From Bradyrhizobium iriomotense (lineage in GTDB: Bacteria > Pseudomonadota > Alphaproteobacteria > Rhizobiales > Xanthobacteraceae): DNA of 64,000 nucleotides. The notes under the pieces were generated by a model. That model had not been told where the DNA came from and did no database searches. It was given only the letters and a program-made list of their open reading frames with translations. Both the position numbers and the translations under genes were made by a program. The number at the start of each line of letters is the position of its first letter. Position 1 is the stretch's first letter. Below are positions 26,160 to 33,972 of the stretch, piece by piece. Where the stretch lies: the NCBI RefSeq assembly GCF_018130765.1, contig NZ_JAFCJZ010000022.1, positions 87,526-151,525 of the forward strand, in the 5' to 3' direction.

Positions 26160-27203
26160 CTAGCTGTTCGGCCCGCGATCCATGCTGACAGGCTGCCAGC
26201 GGCGGAGCGCGGTGTTCTGCAGCACCGACGGATTGACGCAGCTTACCGGCCACATGCCCTGAAGCACCAGTGACAATTCGTAGCCCACGCGGCGCTTGCG
26301 CGCCTCGTCGAACCGTGCCGAGGCCGAGGCGACATGGGCGGTCAGGGTCACGTTCTCCATGCCGAGCAGCGGATTGTTGTGCGAGGGCGGCTCCTTCTCC
26401 AGCACGTCGAGGGCGGCGTGCGCGATCCAGCCTTCCTGCAACGCCTTGATCAGGCTTTCCTCGTCCACCGTGGCGCCGCGACCGGTGTTGATGAAGATCG
26501 AGCCCTTCTTCATCTGCCGAAAGTGCTTCTCGGTCAGCATGTGGTGCACCTCGGGCCGCGCGGGTGCGTGCATCGAGACGAAGTCGGATTGCGACAGCAC
26601 CTCGTTCAGTGTCGCAGGGATGACGCCGTGGTCGTACATCAGCGTTTCCTGGATGAAGGGGTCGTAGGCCATCATGCGCAGGCCGAAGGGCGCGGCGCGC
26701 TTCGCAACTGCACGCGCGACGCGGCCGAACGAGATGAAGCCGAGCGTCTGGCCCATCAGCCTCGGGATCTTGAGCAACGCCGGCCGGCCCTCGGCCCAGC
26801 GGCCGTCACGCACCATGCGGTCCTGCTCGACCAGTCGACGAAAGCCGGCGAGCAGCAGCATCATGGCGTGGTCGGCAACCTCCTCGATGAAAGTGTCGGG
26901 AATGTTGGTGACGGGAATGCCGCGGGCGGTGGCGGCCTTCACGTCGACGCTGTCGACGCCGACCGAGCCGAGCGTGATGACCTTGCAGCTCTGCAGGCTG
27001 TCGATGATGGTCTTGGTGATCGGGATGCCCTTGGCATAGATGGCATCGGCATCCTTCGCGGCGGCGATGAACTCGGCCTCGTTGGCGGGGGCCTCGACGA
27101 TCTCGGCATCGATCGGATCGAGCGCCTCGCGCTCAAAGGAATAATCGCTGCCCGCGACCGTGAAGCTCGCGCCCTTCGGCGTCACCACCCTGTATTTCGG
27201 CAT
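26160..27203 (-). CDS. D-isomer-specific 2-hydroxyacid dehydrogenase
   Basis: A 347-residue NAD-dependent dehydrogenase. The Rossmann motif reads LGFISFGRVAR, where the middle Gly of GxGxxG-type sequences is Ser. Catalytic residues are visible: Arg in the segment before NTGRGATVDEESL, Glu in VLEKEPPSHN and His in LTAHVASAS. It resembles the CtBP/phosphoglycerate-dehydrogenase branch. It is first in the run leading to the ABC importer and may process its substrate. Confidence 0.88.
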   Translation of the reverse strand: MPKYRVVTPKGASFTVAGSDYSFEREALDPIDAEIVEAPANEAEFIAAAKDADAIYAKGIPITKTIIDSLQSCKVITLGSVGVDSVDVKAATARGIPVTNIPDTFIEEVADHAMMLLLAGFRRLVEQDRMVRDGRWAEGRPALLKIPRLMGQTLGFISFGRVARAVAKRAAPFGLRMMAYDPFIQETLMYDHGVIPATLNEVLSQSDFVSMHAPARPEVHHMLTEKHFRQMKKGSIFINTGRGATVDEESLIKALQEGWIAHAALDVLEKEPPSHNNPLLGMENVTLTAHVASASARFDEARKRRVGYELSLVLQGMWPVSCVNPSVLQNTALRRWQPVSMDRGPNS

Positions 27204-27454
27204 TTCCTGCTCCCGATTTGGTTTCTTGTTGTGACCCGGCCTTCTGGCGGGCCTTTGCGTCTTTTACGCGAAATCGAGGCGGGTGCGTACAATTGCCGGT
27301 TGTCCGGGGCGATGAATATTGCCGGTTTTGCCGGCATCGTCAGGGCTTCTACGGAGGCACGTAAGTAACTTGCTAAGGGTCGCTCCCTAAAAGTTGATTC
27401 AATTTCGATCGATTCACTCGCGTGCCCGTATCCCTTTTTTGCCGGAGCTATCCC

Positions 27455-29140
27455 GTGAAGTTGAGCAACCTGAAGATCGCCCCCAAGCTTGGCATCCTTG
27501 TCGGCGTCACCTTGTTCGGCCTTTGCATCTCCGGAGTTCTCGCCGGTTATCTGATGAAGCGCGAGATGGTGAATGCGCGCATCGACCAGACCAAGGCGAT
27601 CGTCGAGCTGGCCCGCAACTATGCCGCGACGTTGATGAAGCGGGTCAATGCCGGCGAGATGACCAAGGACGCCGCGCTTGCGGATCTGCGCCGCTACGGC
27701 AACGCGATGACTTACGACAAGGGCTCCGGCTATCTGTTCGGCACCACCTATGACGGCATCACGCAGCTCGCACCGGATCCGAAGCAGATCGGCGCCAACC
27801 GCATGGACGTGGAGACGAACGGCCGCAAGCTGTCCCGCGAGATCATGGACGGCGTCAAGGCCAACGGCGACATCCTTCTCTTCTACGAATACATGAAACC
27901 CGGTCAGCCGGAGCCGATCCGCAAGCTCGGCTATGCGGTCGCCGTCCCCGGTTTCGACATGTATCTCGGCACCGGCGCCTATCTCGAGGACATCGACCAG
28001 AAGATGGGCCCGGTCTACTGGCTGCTCGGCCTCGCCATGCTCGGCATCGTCATCGTCGCCGGCAGCGTCGCCTGGATGATCGGCCGCAGCATCAGCCGTC
28101 CGCTGGCGCTGCTCGGCATGCGCATGAAGGACCTCGCCGACGGCAAGCTCGAAGGCGACATTCCCGGCGTCGGCCGCGGCGACGAAGTCGGCGCGATGGC
28201 CGCGACCGTCCAGATCTTCAAGGACAATGCGGTCCGCATCCGCGACCTCGAGAAGATCGAGGCGGACGCCAAGGACCGCGCCGCGGCGGAACGCCGCAGC
28301 GCCATGGAGGAGATCGCCAACGACTTCGAGCGCAGCGTCAACGGCATCGTCCGCTCGGTTTCCTCGGCCGCAGCCGGCATGCAGACCACGGCGCAGTCGA
28401 TGACCGCGACCGCGAGCGATGCTTCCTCGCGTGCCGCAACGGTCGGCGCCGCCTCGCAAAAGGCGTCCGGCAATGTCGGCACCGTCGCGGCCGCCGCCGA
28501 GGAGCTGTCGAGCTCGGTTGCGGAAATCTCCCGCCAGGTGACGCGCTCGACGGAAGTTGCGAGCCGTGCCGTCAGCGACGCCGAGCGCACCAACGCCACG
28601 GTGCAGGAGCTCTCCACCGGTGCCGAGAAGATCGGCGAAGTGGTCAAGCTCATTCACTCGATCGCGGCGCAGACCAATCTGCTGGCGCTCAACGCCACCA
28701 TCGAGGCGGCGCGCGCCGGCGAGTCCGGCCGCGGCTTCGCCGTCGTCGCCTCCGAGGTGAAGGCGCTCGCCAACCAGACCGCCAAGGCCACCGAGGAAAT
28801 CTCGGCCCAGGTCGCGGCGATGCAGACCTCGACCAGCGACGCGGTCGCGGCGATCGGCGGCATCACCCAGACCATCGCCGAGATGAGCGAGATCACCGCG
28901 GGCATTTCCGCCTCGATCGAGCAGCAGGGCGAGGCGACGCGCGAGATCGCCCGCAACATCCAGTCGGTCGCGGCCGGCTCGAGCGAGATCAACGCCAATA
29001 TCGGCAGCGTCACCTCGGCCGCGCAAGCGACCGGCACCGCGGCCGGAACCGTGCTCACCAACGCCCGCGAGCTGGACAGCCAGTCCGGCGCGCTGCGCAA
29101 CGCGGTGGATGGCTTCCTCGCCAAGGTCCGCGCGGCGTAA
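27455..29140 (+). CDS. Methyl-accepting chemotaxis protein with single Cache domain
   Basis: A 561-residue chemoreceptor. Transmembrane helix 1 (about 10-33) is followed by a periplasmic sCache_2 domain (GSGYLFGTTYDGITQLAPDPKQIGANRMDV; GFDMYLGTGAYLEDID), helix 2 (about 180-205), HAMP (SRPLALLGMRMKDLADG) and the signalling tip (IAAQTNLLALNATIEAARAGE). No C-terminal CheR-binding pentapeptide is present. I chose the GTG at 27455, which has GGAG upstream; a GTG at 27422 would add 11 residues. Confidence 0.93.
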   Translation: MKLSNLKIAPKLGILVGVTLFGLCISGVLAGYLMKREMVNARIDQTKAIVELARNYAATLMKRVNAGEMTKDAALADLRRYGNAMTYDKGSGYLFGTTYDGITQLAPDPKQIGANRMDVETNGRKLSREIMDGVKANGDILLFYEYMKPGQPEPIRKLGYAVAVPGFDMYLGTGAYLEDIDQKMGPVYWLLGLAMLGIVIVAGSVAWMIGRSISRPLALLGMRMKDLADGKLEGDIPGVGRGDEVGAMAATVQIFKDNAVRIRDLEKIEADAKDRAAAERRSAMEEIANDFERSVNGIVRSVSSAAAGMQTTAQSMTATASDASSRAATVGAASQKASGNVGTVAAAAEELSSSVAEISRQVTRSTEVASRAVSDAERTNATVQELSTGAEKIGEVVKLIHSIAAQTNLLALNATIEAARAGESGRGFAVVASEVKALANQTAKATEEISAQVAAMQTSTSDAVAAIGGITQTIAEMSEITAGISASIEQQGEATREIARNIQSVAAGSSEINANIGSVTSAAQATGTAAGTVLTNARELDSQSGALRNAVDGFLAKVRAA

Positions 29141-29161
29141 TTTCTTGCACTGAAGTCGTAG

Positions 29162-29202
29162 GGTGGGCAAAGACGCGAAGCGTCGTGCCCACCTTTTTCT
29201 TT
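29162..29202 (+). terminator. Rho-independent terminator of the chemoreceptor gene
   Basis: GGTGGGC (29162-29168) pairs with GCCCACC (29187-29193), with an inner GACGC-GAA-GCGTC stem, followed directly by TTTTTCTTTT. The same core (GGTGGGCAAAG...GCCCACC) recurs at 46340-46434. Confidence 0.85.
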
Positions 29203-29216
29203 TGAGTTTGTCGTCT

Positions 29217-29403
29217 GTCATGCCCCGCGACCCGGCTACGCCAAGGCTTCGCTGGGGTTGAGATCTAGGGGCGCCGAAGCTTTAGCGTAGGCGGCAGGCG
29301 GGGCATCCAGTACGCCGCGGCTTCTCGGCTCTAGCCTCGCTGTCTCTGGAATACTGGATCGCCCGCCCCAGCGCGCTATTGCGCACAAGGCGGACGATGA
29401 CGG
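29217..29403. repeat. Palindromic intergenic repeat, family D
   Basis: It starts GTCATGCCCCGCG and contains GCGGGGCATCCAGTA, paired with TACTGGATCGCCCGCCCC, ending near GCGGACGATGACGG. An internal stretch (about 29235-29300) holds extra palindromes (CTACGCCAAGGCTT and AAGCTTTAGCGTAGG). Confidence 0.75.
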
Positions 29404-29750
29404 CGTCCTGTGACTCTCACTGCTTCTCGATGCCCGCTTGCGTGCATTGTCGAACGATTACGACGTGCCGCGCGCCAATTCGACTCCCTTTCGGGATGAC
29501 AGCAGCTTTTGCCGCATGCTGGAAATTGGAACTTCTGCGCCGCACTACGGTGTTACCCATACGCATTTTGCAATTGTTTCTTGTCGCGCGCGCTTGCATC
29601 CAAATCGAGTTCGGCATTGCTCGCGCGCGTATCGCGAGGCCGACGATGAGGGCAAAAGCGACTCTGGGTGAATTGCGTGCGTACAGAAGGTAGTTTCAAG
29701 CAAATGATAGGGCCGCCGTTCCGCGCCGCCTCGAATGGCGAAGGCGCTGG
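29404..29750. other. Intergenic stretch without recognisable gene
   Basis: About 350 bases between repeat family D and the Crp/Fnr gene. Short open frames on both strands lack ribosome sites and protein-like composition. It looks less GC-rich than its surroundings (for example 29520-29600) and should hold the promoter of the regulator at 29751. Confidence 0.4.
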
Positions 29751-30545
29751 ATGCCTCCCAGCGAGTCGGCCGCAGTGATTCATTCCGGCGCTATTCGCAA
29801 TCGCCTTTTGGTCTCACTGCCGCCGGCGGACTTTGATCTACTCGCGCCCGAGCTTGAGGTGGTCACGCTCGATCAGGACGCTGTGCTGTCGCGACCGGGT
29901 GATCGGGTCGACCACGTCATCTTCCCCCATAGCGGGGCCATCTCGTTGATGATCGATATGGCGAACGGGCAGACGGTTGCCACCGCGGCGGTCGGGCGCG
30001 AGGGGGCTGTGGGGAGTCTCTCCGTGCTGGGATCGTCGCCTTCGGCGATTACCGCCGTCGTTCGTGCGGCGGGCATCGCCTCGCGGATGCCCGCGACACG
30101 CTTTCACGCCGCCTTCAATCAGAGCCCCGCGATCCGCCACGCGGTCCAGACTCACGTTAAGGCGATGCTGGTCCAGTTTCAGTTCGGGCTGGCCTGCAAT
30201 GCGCTGCATCCGGTCCAGGCCCGCATGGTGCGCTGGCTGCTCCACCTTCGCGACCGCCTCGATCATGACGTTCTCCCCCTCACGCAGGAGGCATTGTCGC
30301 AGATGCTCGGTGTCCGACGTACGACGGTGACGCTGCTGATGCGCAATCTGCGTGCGTCCGGAGCGATTAGATCCGAGCGACGGGGTCAAATCGAGGTCGA
30401 CCGGCTGCGGCTCGCGGCCGCGGCCTGCGAATGCCACGATACGATGCGCCGCGAAGTCGAGCAGATCTTCTCGACGCCTGGCCCGACCCCCGCGTCGCGG
30501 GTGCGCAAGGGCATATGGCCAAGCGAGCGGAGTGACGCCATATGA
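29751..30545 (+). CDS. Crp/Fnr-family regulator
   Basis: A 264-residue regulator with an N-terminal cNMP-binding-like beta-roll (LDQDAVLSRPGDRVDHVIFPHSGAISLMI) and a C-terminal winged helix (LPLTQEALSQMLGVRRTTVTLLMRNL). It lacks an N-terminal Cys cluster. The recognition helix RRTTVTLLM differs from the E/H-xxSR pattern of FNR/NnrR, so it should not read TTG-N8-CAA boxes. Effector unknown. The last 20 residues (GIWPSERSDAI) look unstructured. Confidence 0.88.
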   Translation: MPPSESAAVIHSGAIRNRLLVSLPPADFDLLAPELEVVTLDQDAVLSRPGDRVDHVIFPHSGAISLMIDMANGQTVATAAVGREGAVGSLSVLGSSPSAITAVVRAAGIASRMPATRFHAAFNQSPAIRHAVQTHVKAMLVQFQFGLACNALHPVQARMVRWLLHLRDRLDHDVLPLTQEALSQMLGVRRTTVTLLMRNLRASGAIRSERRGQIEVDRLRLAAAACECHDTMRREVEQIFSTPGPTPASRVRKGIWPSERSDAI

Positions 30546-30584
30546 GGCGCTTGCGCGTCGCCTCAAGAGCTTTCCATCCTGCTT

Positions 30585-31562
30585 TCACTGCTTCTCGATC
30601 CCCGCGTCGCGGATCAGCCGTTCCCACAACACCAGCTGCTCGTTCACGAACGTGCCGAGCTGCTCCGGGGTGCCGGAGAAGGCGTCCATGCCGAGCGTCG
30701 CAAGCTGGGCCTTGATCTCCGGCTTCTCGACGATCTTGCGGATCTCGGCGTTGAGCCGCGTCACGATCTCCTTGGGCATGCCCGCCGGGCCGAAATAGCC
30801 CTGCCATGAGGAGATGTCGAAATCGGGCACGCCGGCCTCCTGCATCGAGGGCAGGTTCGGCACCAGCGGCGTGCGGTCCTTGGTGGTGACGGCGAGCGCG
30901 CGCAGCGCGTTGCCCTGGACATGCGGCAGGCCGGTCAGGATATCCACGAACATCATCGAGACGCGGCCGCCCATGACGTCGTTGAGTGCCGGCGGCGAGC
31001 TCTTGTAGGGCACATGCAGCAAATCGAGCCCGGCATTGTGCGCGAAGGTCGCACCCGACACGATCGCCGAGGACGAGCCCGAGGCGTAGCTCAGCTTACC
31101 CGGGTTGGCCTTGCCGTAAGCGACGAGCTCACCGACGGTCTTGGCGGGGACCTCGGGGTGAACGACCAGCATGAAGGGCAGATCGCCGGTGCGCGCGATC
31201 GGGGTGAAATCCTTGACCGGATCGTAAGTGAGGCTCTTGAGCAGATAGGGATTGGCCGAATGCGTGGTGTTGGTCGTCACCAGCAGCGTGTAGCCGTCGG
31301 GTGCGGCGCGCGCGACATAGGTCGCCGCGATCATGCCGTTGGCGCCGGCCTTGTTCTCGATCACGATGCCGACGCCGAGCGCCTGCGACAGATGCTGCGA
31401 GATCAGCCGCGTCGTGGTGTCGGTGCCGCTGCCGGCCGCGAACGGCAGCACCAGCGTGATGTTGCGGCTGGGGTAATTGTCGGCCTGCGCGGCGGTCGAG
31501 GCGGCGAGGCACAGCGCGGCGGTGCCGATCGTGCGCAGGTTTCGGATCAACGCTGAAAGCAT
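30585..31562 (-). CDS. Bug/TctC-family periplasmic solute-binding protein
   Basis: A 325-residue tripartite tricarboxylate transporter receptor-type protein with signal peptide (AAQA-DN, near residue 27). Then comes the family opening YPSRNITLVLPFAAGSGTDTTTRLIS, followed by VENKAGANGMIAATYVARAAPDGYT. Such proteins bind carboxylates. No TctA/TctB membrane genes are adjacent, as is common for the expanded Bug sets. Confidence 0.92.
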   Translation of the reverse strand: MLSALIRNLRTIGTAALCLAASTAAQADNYPSRNITLVLPFAAGSGTDTTTRLISQHLSQALGVGIVIENKAGANGMIAATYVARAAPDGYTLLVTTNTTHSANPYLLKSLTYDPVKDFTPIARTGDLPFMLVVHPEVPAKTVGELVAYGKANPGKLSYASGSSSAIVSGATFAHNAGLDLLHVPYKSSPPALNDVMGGRVSMMFVDILTGLPHVQGNALRALAVTTKDRTPLVPNLPSMQEAGVPDFDISSWQGYFGPAGMPKEIVTRLNAEIRKIVEKPEIKAQLATLGMDAFSGTPEQLGTFVNEQLVLWERLIRDAGIEKQ

Positions 31563-31652
31563 GTCTGGACGTTCCCTCTTTTTTCGTTGCGGGGAACCTA
31601 GCTTCTCTTCGCTGAAATCGGAAGGCGGGAGTTTGTCGCCCGCGTCACGGAA

Positions 31653-32588
31653 TTACTTCGCCGCCGAACCCTGGCGCGAGGCGATCACGACGCCGGCGAG
31701 CACCAGGGCGTAGCCGATCAGGTGAAACGGCTGCAGCTTTTCGCCGAGCAGCAGGATCGCCATCGCCGAGCCGAACACCGGTACCAGGTGGAAGAACGGT
31801 GCGGCCCGGTTCGGGCCGATCAGCGCGACGCCGCGATTGAAGAACAGATAAGCGAGCGTCGACGGGAAGATCAGGATGTAGCCCAGCGTTGCCAGCGTCA
31901 CGGTGTCGAATTGCAGGACGCGGCCGCTCATTGCCTCCCAGATCGCGGTGGGCAGCAGCATCATCGCGCCGCAGCAGGTGGTGAAGGACAGAAAGGACAG
32001 CTGGTGGATCTTGGGCCGGCGCGGGATGAAGGCGGAGTAGAGGCCGAACGCGATCAGCGAGTAGGCGAACATGAGATCGCCCCGGTTGAAGCTGATGCTT
32101 GCCAGCGCCGCGAGATCGCCGCGCAGGATGATGATCAGCACGCCGAGCAGCGAGATCGCGATGCCGGCGAGCTGCCCGCCGGTCAGCCGCACGCCGAACA
32201 GCACCAGCGACCACAGCGCCACGAACAGCGGGCCTGCCGACTGGATCAGCAGCGCATTCAGCGCCTCGGTGTATTGCATCGCCCAGTACGAGATCGCGTT
32301 GTTGAAGGCGAAGCCCACCAGCGACAGGAACAGCATCAGCGGCAGGCTCCTGCGCAGTGCAGGCCAGTCGCGCTTCAGATGCGGCCAGGCGAACGGCAAC
32401 AGGATCAAGAACACCCCGAACCAGCGGATCGTGGTCATCGTCAGCGGCGGCACATGCGCGCCGACATGGCGCGCGAGCACGATGTTGCCGGCCCAGAACA
32501 GCGAGCTCAGGCTGAGCAGCAGATAAGGCTGGTTGTTGAGCCAGCTGGCCGTATTGGCGGCCGGTGGCGCGGGCGAAGCAATCGTCAT
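31653..32588 (-). CDS. DMT-superfamily (EamA) exporter, copy 1
   Basis: A 311-residue membrane protein with about ten transmembrane helices in two EamA repeats (WAGNIVLARHVGAHVPPLTMTTIRW in the first; PSTLAYLFFNRGVALIGPNRAAPFFHLVPVFGSAMAILLLGEKL in the second). The ATG at 32588 is preferred to an upstream TTG at 32603. It is highly similar along its length to the next gene upstream (32886-33818), so the pair is a tandem duplication. Substrate unknown. Confidence 0.88.
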   Translation of the reverse strand: MTIASPAPPAANTASWLNNQPYLLLSLSSLFWAGNIVLARHVGAHVPPLTMTTIRWFGVFLILLPFAWPHLKRDWPALRRSLPLMLFLSLVGFAFNNAISYWAMQYTEALNALLIQSAGPLFVALWSLVLFGVRLTGGQLAGIAISLLGVLIIILRGDLAALASISFNRGDLMFAYSLIAFGLYSAFIPRRPKIHQLSFLSFTTCCGAMMLLPTAIWEAMSGRVLQFDTVTLATLGYILIFPSTLAYLFFNRGVALIGPNRAAPFFHLVPVFGSAMAILLLGEKLQPFHLIGYALVLAGVVIASRQGSAAK

Positions 32589-32723
32589 TGGCGTCGGATG
32601 CAACCTTGCCCCGGGTTGCTGTCGTGGGACAAGTCACAGAGCCGCAATGCTACAATGCAGGCGTGAGCCGAGGAGCGGCGCCGGCGGCTAATATGTTGGA
32701 CGCATCCTTGATGCAGTGCGAGC

Positions 32724-32883
32724 TTCTTCCCCTCTCCCCCTGTGGGAGAGGGTGGCTCGCCGCGCAAGCGGCGAGACGGGTGAGGGGTCTCTGTCCGCGA
32801 GTCCAATTCTCATTTGAATGCGCGGATAGAGACCCCTCATCCGGCGCTTCGCGCCACCTTCTCCCACAAGGGGAGAAGGAAGA
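32724..32883. repeat. Palindromic intergenic repeat, family B copy 3
   Basis: It begins CTTCTTCCCCTCTCCCCCTG and ends AAGGGGAGAAGGAAG. It holds GGTGAGGGGTCTCTGTCCGC and, inverted, GCGGATAGAGACCCCTCATC. It lies between the two duplicated exporter genes. Confidence 0.85.
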
Positions 32884-32885
32884 AA

Positions 32886-33818
32886 CTAGCCCGCCTGCTT
32901 CCTTGACGCTGCGAACACGCCCGACAGCACCAGCGCGAAGCCGATGAAGTGGAAGGCCTGCGGGTGCTCGCCCAGAAACACCATCGCCATGATCGAGCCG
33001 AACACCGGCACGACGTGGAAGAACGGCGCGGCGCGGTTGGCGCCGATCAGGCGCACGCCGCGATTGAAGCAGAGATAGGCCAGCGTCGAGGGAAACACCG
33101 CGACATAGAACAGAGTGAGCAGGTTCGGCGCATCCAGCTTCATCACCGGGCGCGCGGAGAGCTCCCAGATCTCCAGCGGGATCAGGCATGCGGCGCCGGC
33201 ACCGAAGGTGAAGGCGAGGAACGACAGGCCGTGCATCGCCGGCCGCTTCAAGCTCAGCACCGAATAGAGCGCGAAGATCAGAAGCGCGAGCAGGAAGATG
33301 AGATCGCCCTTGTTGAACTCGATGTTCGACAGCGTGGTGAAGTCGCCATGCAGGAGGATGGTCAGTACGCCGCACATCGACAGCAGCACGCCGAAGGCCT
33401 GCGCCGCAGTGAGGCGGATGCCGAGGATGACCAGCGACCACAGCGCCACCAGCAGCGGCGCGGCCGACTGCAGCAGCAGCGTATTGAGTGCCTGCGTATG
33501 CTCGAGCGCCCAGTATTGCAGCGTGTTGAAAGCGCCGATGCCGGTGATCGAGAGCGTGACCATCAGGCCAAGCCGCCCACGGATCGCGGGCCAGTCCTGC
33601 ACCAGATGCTTCCAGGCGAACGGCAGCACCAGCAGGAAGGCGAACAGCCAGCGCAGGAACGACAGCGTCACCGGCGGGATGTGGCCGGCCGCGAGCCGCC
33701 CGACGATGGCGTTGCCGGCCCAGCACAGCGCGGTGATACTGAGCAGCAGATAAGGCTGGTTGGCGACCCAGTTATGACCGGATGTGTCGGCGCTCGTGGT
33801 CTGGCCGGTGGCGGACAT
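32886..33818 (-). CDS. DMT-superfamily (EamA) exporter, copy 2
   Basis: A 310-residue ten-helix transporter. Its first helix region (WVANQPYLLLSITALCWAGN) and the whole C-terminal half (FPSTLAYLCFNRGVRLIGAN, then FFHVVPVFGSIMAMVFLGE) closely match the downstream neighbour. The start at 33818 is an ATG with no strong ribosome site. The two genes are separated by repeat family B copy 3. Confidence 0.88.
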   Translation of the reverse strand: MSATGQTTSADTSGHNWVANQPYLLLSITALCWAGNAIVGRLAAGHIPPVTLSFLRWLFAFLLVLPFAWKHLVQDWPAIRGRLGLMVTLSITGIGAFNTLQYWALEHTQALNTLLLQSAAPLLVALWSLVILGIRLTAAQAFGVLLSMCGVLTILLHGDFTTLSNIEFNKGDLIFLLALLIFALYSVLSLKRPAMHGLSFLAFTFGAGAACLIPLEIWELSARPVMKLDAPNLLTLFYVAVFPSTLAYLCFNRGVRLIGANRAAPFFHVVPVFGSIMAMVFLGEHPQAFHFIGFALVLSGVFAASRKQAG

Positions 33819-33972
33819 TGTGATTGTTATGGCCCCGCATCATGCGCCGGGGCCCCGGCCCGGCGGTGTCCGGGCCGGCTCATAGCCCGGCCAGCCCAGA
33901 GACACGGAAATGTCCCCGATATCAATGGGGCAGGGCGCATCGCCTCCATGCGCAGGCGATACGGCGGGAACC

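Noticed and set aside
27182..29221. Long open frame antisense to the chemoreceptor gene
   Set aside because: Contains Arg-Gly-Asp-Gly runs mirroring the Ala-rich coiled coil; the MCP is unmistakable.
29404..29750. Possible small genes in the gap before the Crp/Fnr regulator
   Set aside because: Short frames on both strands have no ribosome site and no protein-like pattern.
29751..30545. Idea that this Crp/Fnr protein controls the TTG-N8-CAA boxes
   Set aside because: Its recognition helix (RRTTVTLLM) lacks the residues that read TTG half-sites; NnrR at 3802-4512 fits better.
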